Assembly (NCBI GenBank): GCA_029864095.1
Contig: JAOTUB010000005.1
Coordinates: 1-64,000 of the forward strand
Source: Gammaproteobacteria bacterium
Lineage (GTDB): Bacteria; Pseudomonadota; Gammaproteobacteria; Steroidobacterales; Woeseiaceae
DNA: 64,000 nucleotides
Direction of reading: 5' to 3'
The translations under genes were made by a program, and so were the position numbers. Below the pieces are notes generated by a model that was given only the letters and a program-made list of their open reading frames with translations, was not told where the DNA came from and ran no database searches. Within the stretch, counting starts at the first letter, position 1. Each line of letters starts with the position of its first letter. Shown here piece by piece: positions 1 to 8,386 of this stretch.

Positions 1-84
1 TGACGCAAAAGTTCCAGCAACGCCAAGAATTGCGCCGACGACGAGCCCGCATGGTGCTGCTATTTGGCGATGAGACTCACTCAT
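1..84 (-). CDS. N-terminus of an unidentified membrane or exported protein (cut by window edge)
   Basis: Reading the minus strand from ATG at 84 gives 28 codons open to the window edge. The residues run from a short polar stretch (MSESHRQIA) into a hydrophobic glycine-rich segment (GLVVGAILGVAG), which looks like a first transmembrane helix or signal anchor. A GGGAG ribosome-binding-like sequence lies about 8 bases upstream of this ATG. The alternative ATG at 89 meets a stop after two codons. The rest of the gene is outside the window, so no function can be given. Confidence 0.5.
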   Translation of the reverse strand, partial: MSESHRQIAAPCGLVVGAILGVAGTFAS

Positions 85-107
85 TTCATTCACTCCCGGA
101 ACTTCCG

Positions 108-772
108 CTTTGGGTCATTTGCGGATCCCCATGATACGCCGAAAGCGGCCGCTCGAGCCGCTGGTATTGACGGTATAGTGGACCTCGCCATTCACGGAAA
201 GCAGCCATTCGTGAGCGGCAAGTTTTGGGATCAGAACGAAAATTCCGAGCGGAAAGTATTGGCCGATAATCCACTTTGTATCCGCGTGCCGCGTTCCAGC
301 CGCATCAATCCGAAAAGTGCCGGAATTTCGGGCCAATTCCGCCTAAGAGTGACGGAGTTATGTCCTGAGGTTCAGCAGTGGTTCTTGGTAATAAAGATTT
401 GAAAAACGACATCTGTATTTCAATGACTTGCGCCCTCATGGCTAGAATGAACGATTGTAAACACTTCAAAAATGACCAGTACAGTGATTTTGGATGCATC
501 GAAACGGAATAAACATTTAAAATTCTAATCATCGTTAGATTTTCAAATTCTTTTCACTCGTATAACCTAGTACGGCCATAATCTACCGTTCGTAAGCGGT
601 TAGAGTCGGCCAATACTTGCCGCTCGAGCTCCCTCGTTGTTTCCCAGAATTTGCCGCTCACGAATGGCCGCTTTCGGCGAATGGCGAAGTCCGCTATACC
701 CCCAATACCAGCCGCTCAAACGGCTGCTTTCGGCGTATCATGGGAGTCCGCAAATGACCCAATCCGGACATT
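108..772. repeat. Long imperfect inverted repeat pair (about 110-275 and 604-770)
   Basis: The stretch 110-275 matches the reverse complement of 604-770 at roughly 80-85 percent by eye. Shared landmarks include TTGGGTCATTTGCGGA, ATGATACGCCGAAAGC and GGCCATTCGTGAGCGGCAA. About 330 AT-richer bases lie between the arms. Short reading frames over the arms (64-402, 651-926) only translate the repeat. From 85 to 1011 I see no other gene. The arms could be two opposed copies of a dispersed intergenic repeat or the ends of a non-autonomous element. Confidence 0.75.
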
Positions 773-1011
773 GAAGCGGTACACATTATGTGAAATTAAG
801 TATATTCGCGAATTGACGCGTACCGTCCATTCCGAGATACACGAATGTGAAAACCGACAAAAGCCAAGCTATCGAAAGTCGGGGACAAAACATCACGCTT
901 CCTCATCTCGAAGCAATTTGTTATGAGCATGTGATTCCAGTCAGTTGTGCGCCGACATCATAATTATGCAGAATAATTTCTAGGTCCGATCCGGATTAAT
1001 CGGAGGTAAAG

Positions 1012-2016
1012 GTGGCATTGTTGCGAATTTTAGGCTATTCAAGCTTGTTTCTAATGATTCTCGCACTACGCGCGGGCGCTGAAACAGTTACATTGTTCGA
1101 TAACGGCTCGTTCTCAGGATCACAAGTGCAGTTGCGCAATAACATGTGCGCTGAATTTGATGAAGAGGGAATATGCACAAGCCGGTTTACCATCTACGAT
1201 CAATTTGTATTGGTAAGCGACTCAGTAATTACATCGATTGAATGGCATCAGACTGAGCATAACCCGCAAAACTATGCTGGCACCTTGCTCACCATTGGTG
1301 TCGGGACTCCTTCACCTGGATCAATACTTCACGCGATTGATGTCTTAGCCAACCGCGTATTAACACCAATTCCTGATGGTGACCCTAGATTTGAGTCTAT
1401 TCCAAGCGGATCATTCGAGGCGGCGGCTAGTGTTCCCGGCCTCGCTATCGATTTAGCGCCCGGTACCTATTGGTTAGGAATTCACAACAAATTTCCGCAG
1501 TTCGGCGGAGGTTCCCAATGGACCCAAACAATTGGAACTAATCAGACGGTTTCCGGCCGGTGGCAGGGGGAGGGAAATCCATGTGGAGCATTTCCTCCGA
1601 GTCCAGACGGTGGATGTCTGAAGTATTTTCCGCAAGAAGACTCGGCGTTTCGAGTAATCGGTCGACTAGGAATTCTAATCGAGATTGATATAAAACCCGG
1701 TAGTGATCCAAATTGCTTTAATTCAAATAGCCACGGCGTTATTCCGGTTGCGATATTGGGCAGCGCTGAATTTGACACGTCCCTGGTTGACCAGGGCAGT
1801 CTTTCATTTGGTGGTTTACAGGTGCGTGTGAGAGGGAATAAGGGTCCATTCTGTGGCTCAGAAGATACTAATAGCGATGGATTTGCCGACCTCGTCTGCC
1901 ATTTTGAAGACGACACAAGTGCCTGGGTGGCGGGCAATAGTGGCGCGACTGTTACTGGCTCCCTGTTAGACGGGACAGCTATCGAAGGATCAGATTCAAT
2001 TTGCATCGTGCCATAG
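1012..2016 (+). CDS. Secreted protein with a C-terminal IKPGSDPN-type domain
   Basis: The GTG start follows a GGAGG ribosome-binding site. The first ~23 residues form a signal peptide (LLRILGYSSLFLMILALRAGA), so export is likely. The middle region (about 25-220) is beta-rich, with Trp/Gly/Asn-rich segments of unknown function. From about residue 224 the sequence IDIKPGSDPN, then HGVIPVAILGSAEFDTSLVD, matches a small beta domain often found at the C-terminus of secreted proteins in environmental bacteria. An Asp/Asn-rich stretch (EDTNSDGFADL) resembles a calcium-binding loop. It is a lone gene between repeat blocks. I cannot assign a ligand or enzymatic role. Confidence 0.75.
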   Translation: MALLRILGYSSLFLMILALRAGAETVTLFDNGSFSGSQVQLRNNMCAEFDEEGICTSRFTIYDQFVLVSDSVITSIEWHQTEHNPQNYAGTLLTIGVGTPSPGSILHAIDVLANRVLTPIPDGDPRFESIPSGSFEAAASVPGLAIDLAPGTYWLGIHNKFPQFGGGSQWTQTIGTNQTVSGRWQGEGNPCGAFPPSPDGGCLKYFPQEDSAFRVIGRLGILIEIDIKPGSDPNCFNSNSHGVIPVAILGSAEFDTSLVDQGSLSFGGLQVRVRGNKGPFCGSEDTNSDGFADLVCHFEDDTSAWVAGNSGATVTGSLLDGTAIEGSDSICIVP

Positions 2017-2499
2017 TCGCCGCAGCCGTCACTTAGACCGGCCGCTCCTGGCCGGTTGCTGCCCTTGCAATCGTGCCATTGCACGAGAACTGAACGACCG
2101 CTTCCGAGCAAAGCAGACACTCGCCGAGTAGGGCGCTAGGAACTATGCAGTCACCAGCGGCACATCCAATACAATCAGTTGCTTGCAAGGCCTTGCTAAC
2201 GTACACAGCGCATCCACGCCAAAGGTCGGGGCTTCACTTTGAGGACAACGGTGTGGCCACCAAAGACTCCCCGCCAGCAGACAGGGGTCATGCAACGCCC
2301 GATGCTATCGATTGTCCTTCTATTGTATCCTGATTTAATCTTTCCAGAGAGGCTAGCCCTCGGACTACACATGGCGGTCTTTACATTGTGATGGTGGACA
2401 GGTGCGCTGAATATGACTTATTCTCGGGACCGTTATAGTGTTGAGAAAGCAGCAACATTCTTGGCTTCTCTAGTTCTTGGTGATTGGGAGGGTTGACTG
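2017..2499. repeat. Intergenic repeat block with a cassette-like direct repeat (2148-2211)
   Basis: Just after the preceding gene, GGCCGCTCCTGGCCGGTTGC (2040-2059) resembles a hairpin-forming repeat also seen near 7800 and 8195. Positions 2148-2211 form a direct repeat, about 80 percent by eye, with 4901-4965; both contain GGCACATCCAATACAATCA. Each copy begins within about 140 bases of the end of a gene unit. The rest up to 2499 has no convincing gene; the short frame 2145-2333 lies on the repeat. GGGAGG at 2487-2492 serves the next gene. Confidence 0.6.
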
Positions 2500-2718
2500 A
2501 TGGCAGCGAAGAAGAAACGCAAAACCGCAAAAAAGAAGCGCAAGGTCACGAAGAAGAAAGCCGCAGCCAAACGTGCAGTGAAAGTGCGTCTGAAATTGAC
2601 GCCAGAGCAAGAGGCGGAATTGGCTAAAGCTTTCGGTAAAGCATCCGTTCGGCGTATTAAGAACATTTCGATAGAGAAGATCGCCGGTTACCTCGCATCC
2701 GATGTTGGTATGAATTGA
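2500..2718 (+). CDS. Lys-rich 72-residue protein ending in Asn; candidate precursor or conjugation substrate
   Basis: The first ~32 residues are highly basic (KKKRK, KKK and KR runs). The second half (about 33-72) is a compact, probably helical segment starting LTPEQEAELAKAFGKA and ending DVGMN. The whole protein has 18 Lys and 6 Arg. A GGGAGG site lies 8 bases upstream. Its stop overlaps the TTG start of the adenylyltransferase gene (TTGA), so the two are translationally coupled. In microcin C systems the ThiF-family enzyme MccB adenylates a peptide whose last residue is Asn, so the terminal Asn here is suggestive. That this is a modified precursor is inference. It could instead be a small histone-like or nucleic-acid-binding protein. 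Confidence 0.7.
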   Translation: MAAKKKRKTAKKKRKVTKKKAAAKRAVKVRLKLTPEQEAELAKAFGKASVRRIKNISIEKIAGYLASDVGMN

Positions 2719-3677
2719 TTGTCCGCAGTTTAGTGGATGACAATCTGCCAGACGGCTGGCGCATTGAAACTACTTCTGTGCTGTCCCGTGATGGGGACAA
2801 TATAGGGATTTTGCATCCCGCAACTCTGCATGAAATTGTGGGCGATGAAATCTCTGCCATCTTAGGTCCTGCGGGCCGAGTAGCCTTAACGGAAGGAACC
2901 AACTACATCGAGGCATTGTCCGCATGTGGCGCATTGCTGCTCGGGCACAGGGAAGAGATTTCCAAAGTGTCAACGCTACTTCAGTCCGCGCGGATGAGCC
3001 GAACAACATCGTACTTGTGTTCTATTTCGGGGAATTGCCGCCAAGTGCTGACAGCGGTTCGACACATACAGACAGCTCGTGTAGCCGTAGTGGGCTGTGG
3101 CGGTATAGGTTCGCTTGCTGCCATGTTATTGGCGGGTAGTGGAATAAGGTCTTTAACGCTTGTCGATAATGACACAATCGAGGAGTCCAACCTAAACCGA
3201 CAAATCGTGTGGTCAAAAGATGATATTGGTCAACTCAAGAGCGATGTGCTGGCAAGAGAGCTGCAGAGGCGATTTGACGATGTATCGTTGGCTCTTTACC
3301 CACGACGTGCAGATAGAAGCTTTCTTCAACTGCTGTTGTCGGAGAACGATGCTGTCCTGCTAACGGCAGATAGCCCTCTCGGCATAGTTCCAGCCGCGCG
3401 CCGCATCGCTGCTCGCTTGTGTTCGCTGTTGGTTACCGGCGGTTACAGTTTCAAACATGCTATTGTTACTGTAACAAATAGTCAGTCTAACTCTGCCGGT
3501 AAAGAAGGGAATTGGCAGTCTCTCGAGTTTTGCATACCCCCAAGTTTCGGGCCAGCAAACGCTCTTTTGGCCGGCGCTACAACGAGTGCTCTACTGCACC
3601 AATTATGCGAGTTAGCTGACTACGGCGCTTCATCCATCTTTGGATGGGACGTAGATACGCTCAAAAACTCTGCCTAA
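2715..3677 (+). CDS. ThiF/E1-family adenylyltransferase resembling MccB
   Basis: The 320-residue protein has an N-terminal region (about 1-115) without clear motifs and a ThiF/E1 fold after it. GCGGIG (127-132) is the nucleotide loop, DND (151-153) the acidic strand end, NLNRQ (159-163) the adenylation motif, followed by Lys175. TADSP (217-221) corresponds to the metal-binding segment SADHP that I recall in MccB. FGPANALLAG (278-287) matches MccB's FAPVNNVAAA region. The N-terminal part has the size of MccB's peptide clamp. The paired CxxC zinc cysteines of MccB are absent. The start is TTG, overlapping the upstream stop. Expected chemistry is ATP-dependent activation of a C-terminal carboxylate. 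The substrate may be the adjacent 72-residue protein, by inference. No E2-like or ubiquitin-like gene is nearby. Confidence 0.85.
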   Translation: MIVRSLVDDNLPDGWRIETTSVLSRDGDNIGILHPATLHEIVGDEISAILGPAGRVALTEGTNYIEALSACGALLLGHREEISKVSTLLQSARMSRTTSYLCSISGNCRQVLTAVRHIQTARVAVVGCGGIGSLAAMLLAGSGIRSLTLVDNDTIEESNLNRQIVWSKDDIGQLKSDVLARELQRRFDDVSLALYPRRADRSFLQLLLSENDAVLLTADSPLGIVPAARRIAARLCSLLVTGGYSFKHAIVTVTNSQSNSAGKEGNWQSLEFCIPPSFGPANALLAGATTSALLHQLCELADYGASSIFGWDVDTLKNSA

Positions 3678-3683
3678 GTCCTA

Positions 3684-4868
3684 ATGAGCAGTTCTGGCTT
3701 GAATTTCGTTGAGCGTTACGAACATGTCCTCGATCTAAGTGATCGTGCTCGCTCCCTCGGTTTGGCATTGTGTCGTGCCCAACGTCACTTCGGGGACTTC
3801 TTTCTAAAGACGTTACTCGCAAGAGTCGCCGGGCAAGTATTCTGGCTCCACGTTGCACTGGCAAAGAAAGTAGAACTCTTGGGGCCGCTATCAGCGAGAC
3901 TGCAATTTTCAAGAAGATCAGTTACCGCCGAGCCCCCAACACTCAAACGCTTTCAATCAGAATTGTCTGCCATTAACAAATCGCTTCGGAAGCTCAGAAA
4001 ATCAGCGAGAAACCATGTAGATACAAGCTTAGAATTCTTGGCGGCTGATGCTTTGACAAGGCTTGAAGATTGTTTTGCGGAAATTGAATTGTGGATCGAC
4101 GATGGGCCAACCCCTGTCACAATGCTAGCGGCATCTGATGGGCTACTCCGCGACTGTATTTTGTATGAACAAACTGGTCCCGCTCGAAAGGGCAACGAAC
4201 TCAGGGACCGTATCCTACAAAAAGATAGCATTCGTGCGTTATATCTGTCCGCCAATGCATACCTCGAGCTGTCTGCCGTTGACATCGTTTCCGATCTTAT
4301 TTTGATTGTCGATGCCGAAAGGCCCAATGGCTTTCAGTCACTGATAGCAGATTTGGCCAGGCAGCTAGTTGACGAAGTTCGGCATGCAGAACTTCTGGCT
4401 AATCGCGTTGCTGACATGGGCTTCGAATTTGGATGTGCGCCGGTAACACTTCACAGTTGGCGAGCATACAATTCTGTTAATACACTGCCAGAAAAGCTTG
4501 CGATGCAGCACGTTCTCCAAGAGGGTGTAGGATTGGATGCCAGTGCGCGGAACGTCAAGAAGCTACAAGATATTGGAGATCTCAAATCAGCGGATCTTTA
4601 CGCACAAATCGTTGCAGATGAAATGAATCACGTGCGCCTCGGCACGCGGTGGCTGAAGAGGCTTGTCGGTCGGCGAATGTGGAAAGTTGTAGCGAAGGTT
4701 GAGGACGTTTCCAAACAGATCGACCCGCTTCCGTCTATTCCGATTGCTGTTGAATTGCGTTTGGCATGTGGATTTTCACGTAATTACGTGTCAAATCGAC
4801 GATTAGCCCACGGTGCCCAAGACCTGAAAGACCACCTTCCTCAATGGCACAATAACTGCGACACCTAA
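3684..4868 (+). CDS. DUF455 ferritin-like (probable di-iron) protein
   Basis: The 394-residue protein starts 6 bases after the adenylyltransferase stop, so it is the third gene of the operon. The C-terminal half has the DUF455/ferritin-like four-helix pattern. Glu195 lies in AYLELSAVD, ExxH in DEVRHAE (Glu231, His234), Glu280 in HVLQEGVGLDA, and a second ExxH in ADEMNHVRLG (Glu313, His316). These residues would bind two metal ions. About 190 N-terminal residues are helical, contain no known motif and are longer than usual for the family. An oxidative step on the product of the adenylyltransferase is a reasonable guess, not shown by sequence. The operon carries no transporter or immunity gene. 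Confidence 0.8.
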   Translation: MSSSGLNFVERYEHVLDLSDRARSLGLALCRAQRHFGDFFLKTLLARVAGQVFWLHVALAKKVELLGPLSARLQFSRRSVTAEPPTLKRFQSELSAINKSLRKLRKSARNHVDTSLEFLAADALTRLEDCFAEIELWIDDGPTPVTMLAASDGLLRDCILYEQTGPARKGNELRDRILQKDSIRALYLSANAYLELSAVDIVSDLILIVDAERPNGFQSLIADLARQLVDEVRHAELLANRVADMGFEFGCAPVTLHSWRAYNSVNTLPEKLAMQHVLQEGVGLDASARNVKKLQDIGDLKSADLYAQIVADEMNHVRLGTRWLKRLVGRRMWKVVAKVEDVSKQIDPLPSIPIAVELRLACGFSRNYVSNRRLAHGAQDLKDHLPQWHNNCDT

Positions 4869-5118
4869 AGCCTTCGCGGAGCAGGACGCCCAATCTTAGG
4901 CAGCTACCAACGGCACATCCAATACAATCAACGGCTTAGGGGGGGCTTGGTAACGTACAAAGCGCGCCGGCGCTACGCATCGACGGCTACCGGTCGCTTT
5001 CTAAACTGCCGCTGAGGAACTACTGACCCAAAGTAGACATCTTCTACTCTGGACGGAGCAGCGATGATGCGTCGGGTGTCCGTCTTCAAACAAATGGAAC
5101 AGACGAAGCGATTATCTA
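4869..5118. repeat. Intergenic repeats: cassette-like repeat (4901-4965) and an IS-end remnant with its flank (5077-5141)
   Basis: Positions 4901-4965 repeat 2148-2211 and lie directly after the three-gene operon, as the other copy lies after the secreted-protein gene. Positions 5077-5141 match 13201-13265 with only 4 differences in 65 bases. The shared stretch holds 17 flanking bases (TGTCCGTCTTCAAACAA) and the left end of the IS at 13219 (TGGAACAGACG onward). It runs past the start codon of the next gene, so that gene's first codons lie in IS-end-like sequence. Confidence 0.7.
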
Positions 5119-5478
5119 ATGGAGAGCTTTGTTCCTCGTTGCCCTGACTGCGCCGAAAAAGGATTTAATCCCAAGGATACTGCCTTGCTTTATTATCTCG
5201 CTATCACAACAGACGATGGCGATACGCGATACAAAATTGGAATTACTAACCGTGCAGTTGAGCAACGGTTTAATACGCCAGACTTGGCGCGCATCCGCAT
5301 TGTAAAAACATGGCGATATGCCATTGGTCGCGCTGCGGCAGAACGTGAAGCAGAGATTCCTTGCCAATGTGCAGGGGACGAATACTACGGACCAGATATT
5401 TTGACATCTGGTGGTAATTCCGAATTATTCACGCACGATATATTGGGGCTGGATGCTGGCGATGACTCGGGTGATTAA
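5119..5478 (+). CDS. Small GIY-YIG-like (T5orf172/MUG113 type) nuclease-fold protein
   Basis: The 119-residue protein has a CPDC segment near the N-terminus (residues 8-11), then LLYYLAITTDD and TRYKIGITNRAVEQRFN. These fit the two strands of the GIY-YIG fold (YYLAI for GIY, YKIGI for YIG) plus the conserved Arg. The segment RAAAEREAEI may carry the catalytic Glu. Such domains occur in phage and mobile-element proteins that cut or bind DNA. Codons 1-8 (MESFVPRC) come from sequence nearly identical to the left end of the IS at 13219, where the same frame reads VESFVPRC. The original start may therefore have been replaced. No close upstream ribosome-binding site is obvious. Confidence 0.6.
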   Translation: MESFVPRCPDCAEKGFNPKDTALLYYLAITTDDGDTRYKIGITNRAVEQRFNTPDLARIRIVKTWRYAIGRAAAEREAEIPCQCAGDEYYGPDILTSGGNSELFTHDILGLDAGDDSGD

Positions 5479-5526
5479 TCGTCTGCTCGCCGCCGTTTCC
5501 GACAGGTTGGGAATGCCGCGCCGAAC

Positions 5527-5549
5527 GGCTGCTATGCTTAGCAGCAGCC
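5527..5549. repeat. Short hairpin between convergent small genes
   Basis: GGCTGCT (5527-5533) pairs with AGCAGCC (5543-5549). It lies between the nuclease-like gene on the plus strand and the HIRAN gene on the minus strand. It resembles the CGGCTG/CAGCCG hairpin repeats near 7800 and 8195. It may end transcription, but no T run follows. Confidence 0.45.
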
Positions 5550-5562
5550 TTTCGCCCAGTTG

Positions 5563-6120
5563 TTAGCGACTCTCGTTGATCCGGACGTGTAGCTTCGGAA
5601 AGTCGCGGTCGGGTGGCGCGTAGACTTTGCTAACGACAGCTTTCAGCTCACGCCCTGCATCCAGCCATTGCGCAATCTCCTTATTTTCGGTCCGCGGCAG
5701 ATAGCCAACCCGTCGCCACTTGCTGCCGAATATGCCAGGCACCTTTGCCAGAACGGCGATAGCGTTTGGGTCGTGCTTGTTGCCTGGTTCACGCCTAAGT
5801 TGCAGCGTGGTTCCTTTTTCACAATGAGAGCGAATCAACTTTGCTCGCGAATCAAACCCAGTCCCAGCCACGACGTAGACGCGGCTCTTGATAGCCCTAC
5901 GTGAACCGGACTTCCGTGTGCGTTTTCGCTTGGCGGTTTTTTTGGTCGGTAATTGGGCGATCTCCAGAAGCAGCGCCTCGAGTTTTGCTTTAGTTTCTGC
6001 GTCCGGTCCCTCACGCAGCGCGATTCTGGCCACGGCGCCAGCAAGGTCCGGATCATTGTCCTTGCGCAACGCTGAATCGGCATCTTTCAGAAGTTCAGCA
6101 GGGTCACCAATTTCTCCCAT
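5563..6120 (-). CDS. HIRAN-domain protein
   Basis: The C-terminal ~105 residues form a HIRAN domain: SRVYVVAGTGFDSRAKLI, then LQLRREPGNKHDPNAIAVL with the typical R-x-N-x-HDxNAI core, then RRVGYLP. HIRAN domains bind DNA 3' ends or damaged DNA and are usually fused to helicases or nucleases; here the domain stands alone. A basic linker (KKTAKRKRTRKSGSRR) precedes it, and the N-terminal ~65 residues are helical. I prefer the ATG at 6120, which has GAAGGGA upstream, to the in-frame ATG at 6174, which has none and would add 18 residues. It may act in repair or mobile-element biology. Confidence 0.75.
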   Translation of the reverse strand: MGEIGDPAELLKDADSALRKDNDPDLAGAVARIALREGPDAETKAKLEALLLEIAQLPTKKTAKRKRTRKSGSRRAIKSRVYVVAGTGFDSRAKLIRSHCEKGTTLQLRREPGNKHDPNAIAVLAKVPGIFGSKWRRVGYLPRTENKEIAQWLDAGRELKAVVSKVYAPPDRDFPKLHVRINESR

Positions 6121-6267
6121 ATCTTGTCCCTTCGGCCAGATATGGCCGCTGCTCTGACTGACCCAATCATTCAATAATAGCCCATGCTCACCCGTCTATA
6201 CGTAGAGGCCCTATTATCCGACGAGGACTGAACCGCACCGGGTATACCGGAGACTCTTTTGTGTGAG

Positions 6268-7165
<898 letters not shown>

Positions 7166-7166
<1 letters not shown>

Positions 7167-7486
7167 TACTTCGGTCGGCGGTCGAGCTCCGCCTGGGCAA
7201 AATAGGCTGAGGCCTTACGCAGGATCTCGTTGGAGCGCTTCAGCTCGCGGTTCTCACGCCTGAGTTGCTTCAGCTCTTCCTGTTCGTCGGTCGTCTGGCC
7301 CGGCCTAATACCCTGGTCACATTGTGATTGTCGAACCCAGCGACGCAACGTCTCCGGTACGCAGCCCAGCTTCTCTGACAAAGAACGAATGGCCGCCCAC
7401 TCCGACGATCCTTCCTTCTGCTGCTCTTCAACCAGCCGTACCGCTCTCTCCCTAAACTCCGGGGAATATCGTTTTCTTGTATTCAT
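7166..7486 (-). CDS. IS3-family transposase orfA
   Basis: The 106-residue protein has an N-terminal helix-turn-helix (RYSPEFRERAVRLVEE to PETLRRWVRQ) and a C-terminal leucine-zipper-like segment (EELKQLRRENRELKRSNEIL), the usual OrfA layout. It begins 15 bases inside the terminal repeat at 7501-7536. It would bind the element ends and form the transposase with OrfB, but orfB is broken. Confidence 0.9.
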
Positions 7487-7536
7487 GACCCAATCCTCTC
7501 AAAGAATTGAGCCTCCGAGAAACCCGGGGCGGTTCA

Positions 7537-7752
7537 ATGCTCGAGAGGATGTATGCAAAGAGTCAGCGGCCAGAATTGGCTAGGTTGCTTGAGATGCGGC
7601 GAGAAGAACTCGATGACCTGTGGAAATGCTTAAGTCGCGCGCCACATGATCCAAAGCGCCACAAACCCGTCACGACTAGAGAATACAATTTGCTGCAAGC
7701 GACTCGAATGGTCCGGGAAATCGCCAGCACATTGCTAGGGCGCGTGGCGTAG
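7537..7752 (+). CDS. Small hypothetical protein, possibly 5'-truncated by the IS
   Basis: A 71-residue frame begins with ATG exactly at the first base after the IS right end. A second in-frame ATG is at 7549. The sequence is rich in Arg, Leu and Glu (ELARLLEMRREELDDLWKCL) and probably helical. No domain is recognised. There is no clear ribosome-binding site because the upstream DNA is IS end, so the true 5' part may be lost. The frame also stays open into the IS (to 7507). Real but damaged gene, or chance frame; undecided. Confidence 0.4.
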   Translation: MLERMYAKSQRPELARLLEMRREELDDLWKCLSRAPHDPKRHKPVTTREYNLLQATRMVREIASTLLGRVA

Positions 7753-7797
7753 AGGTCTCCTTTTGCCCGGAAGCCACCCGTCACCCTGGCTGAGAGT

Positions 7798-7836
7798 GAA
7801 CGGCTGGTAAGCGCTCGAAAGCAGCCGGTCGAGTGA
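7798..7836. repeat. Intergenic hairpin repeat (CGGCTGG...GCAGCCGGTCG)
   Basis: AACGGCTGGTAAGCGCTCGA is followed by AAGCAGCCGGTCGAG, so CGGCTG and CAGCCG can pair. A similar arrangement occurs at 8193-8222 and a looser one at 2040-2059. A second pair, GACTGCTAC and CAGCAGCCG, lies at about 7848-7880. The gap between the two small genes holds nothing else recognisable. Confidence 0.55.
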
Positions 7837-7914
7837 TGAACTAACGAACGACTGCTACTGAACCCACAGCAGCCGTTCGCATTCCCATCTCAATTCACTC
7901 GCAAAGGACCAGAA

Positions 7915-8184
7915 ATGGACGTTGACGATTCGGTTCGGACACGATTTGGCGTAGTCGCATGCCTGCGTGACATGGGAAACGGCACAAGTCGTCTATTCAT
8001 CGACGATGTTGAAGGGAACCGCATTGAAAACCCGATAGATTGGTCTCACAAGTGGTTCGTGACCTTCACGCCGGAAATGGAGAACGACGCCATTGAGAAG
8101 ATGGACATCGACGACGAACTTCTAAGGACAATCGGTGCGGCTGTTCTGGCCAGATGTTTCATACACAACAACCCGACCGATTGA
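7915..8184 (+). CDS. Small acidic hypothetical protein
   Basis: The 89-residue protein is acidic (many Asp/Glu, for example DVDDSV, MDIDDELLR). It has an N-terminal beta-like half (RFGVVACLRDMGNGTSRLFIDD) and a helical C-terminus. AAAGGA about 9 bases before the ATG is a plausible ribosome-binding site. I do not recognise the family. It sits alone between two copies of the CGGCTG/CAGCCG hairpin repeat, in line with the cassette-like layout of this region. Confidence 0.55.
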   Translation: MDVDDSVRTRFGVVACLRDMGNGTSRLFIDDVEGNRIENPIDWSHKWFVTFTPEMENDAIEKMDIDDELLRTIGAAVLARCFIHNNPTD

Positions 8185-8386
8185 GTTTTCAACGGCTGGT
8201 TCTGGCCGTTTGCAGCCGGTCGCCACTTCCCTAAAGGGGACACTTGAGCGGCCGGATTCGGGAAAAGCAGACGTTCAGCCTGGGTGGCAAGAAGGGGTCA
8301 GAACTTGCCGCCGATCGCTTTGATCCACAATTCATTGTAGTCGTCAGTTACTGCTCTTCTCTTTTGACCTTTCCCTGTCTGTTGGT
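8185..8386. repeat. Intergenic repeat with hairpin (8193-8222)
   Basis: AACGGCTGGTTCTGGCCG followed by TTTGCAGCCGGTCGCC closely resembles the repeat at 7798-7836. The downstream part GGATTCGGGAAAAGCAGACG recalls the dispersed-repeat sequence near 2110 (GAGCAAAGCAGACACTCG). I see no gene here. Confidence 0.5.

Noticed and set aside
64-402. Open frame of 112 codons at the left edge
   Set aside because: It lies on the inverted-repeat arm, has no domain and no ribosome-binding site. The facing frame at 651-926 is the same kind of repeat translation.
2030-5565. Integron attC sites as explanation of the repeat-flanked genes
   Set aside because: I looked for GTTRRRY/RYYYAAC core pairs around the repeats and found no convincing pair, and there is no integron integrase in the window.
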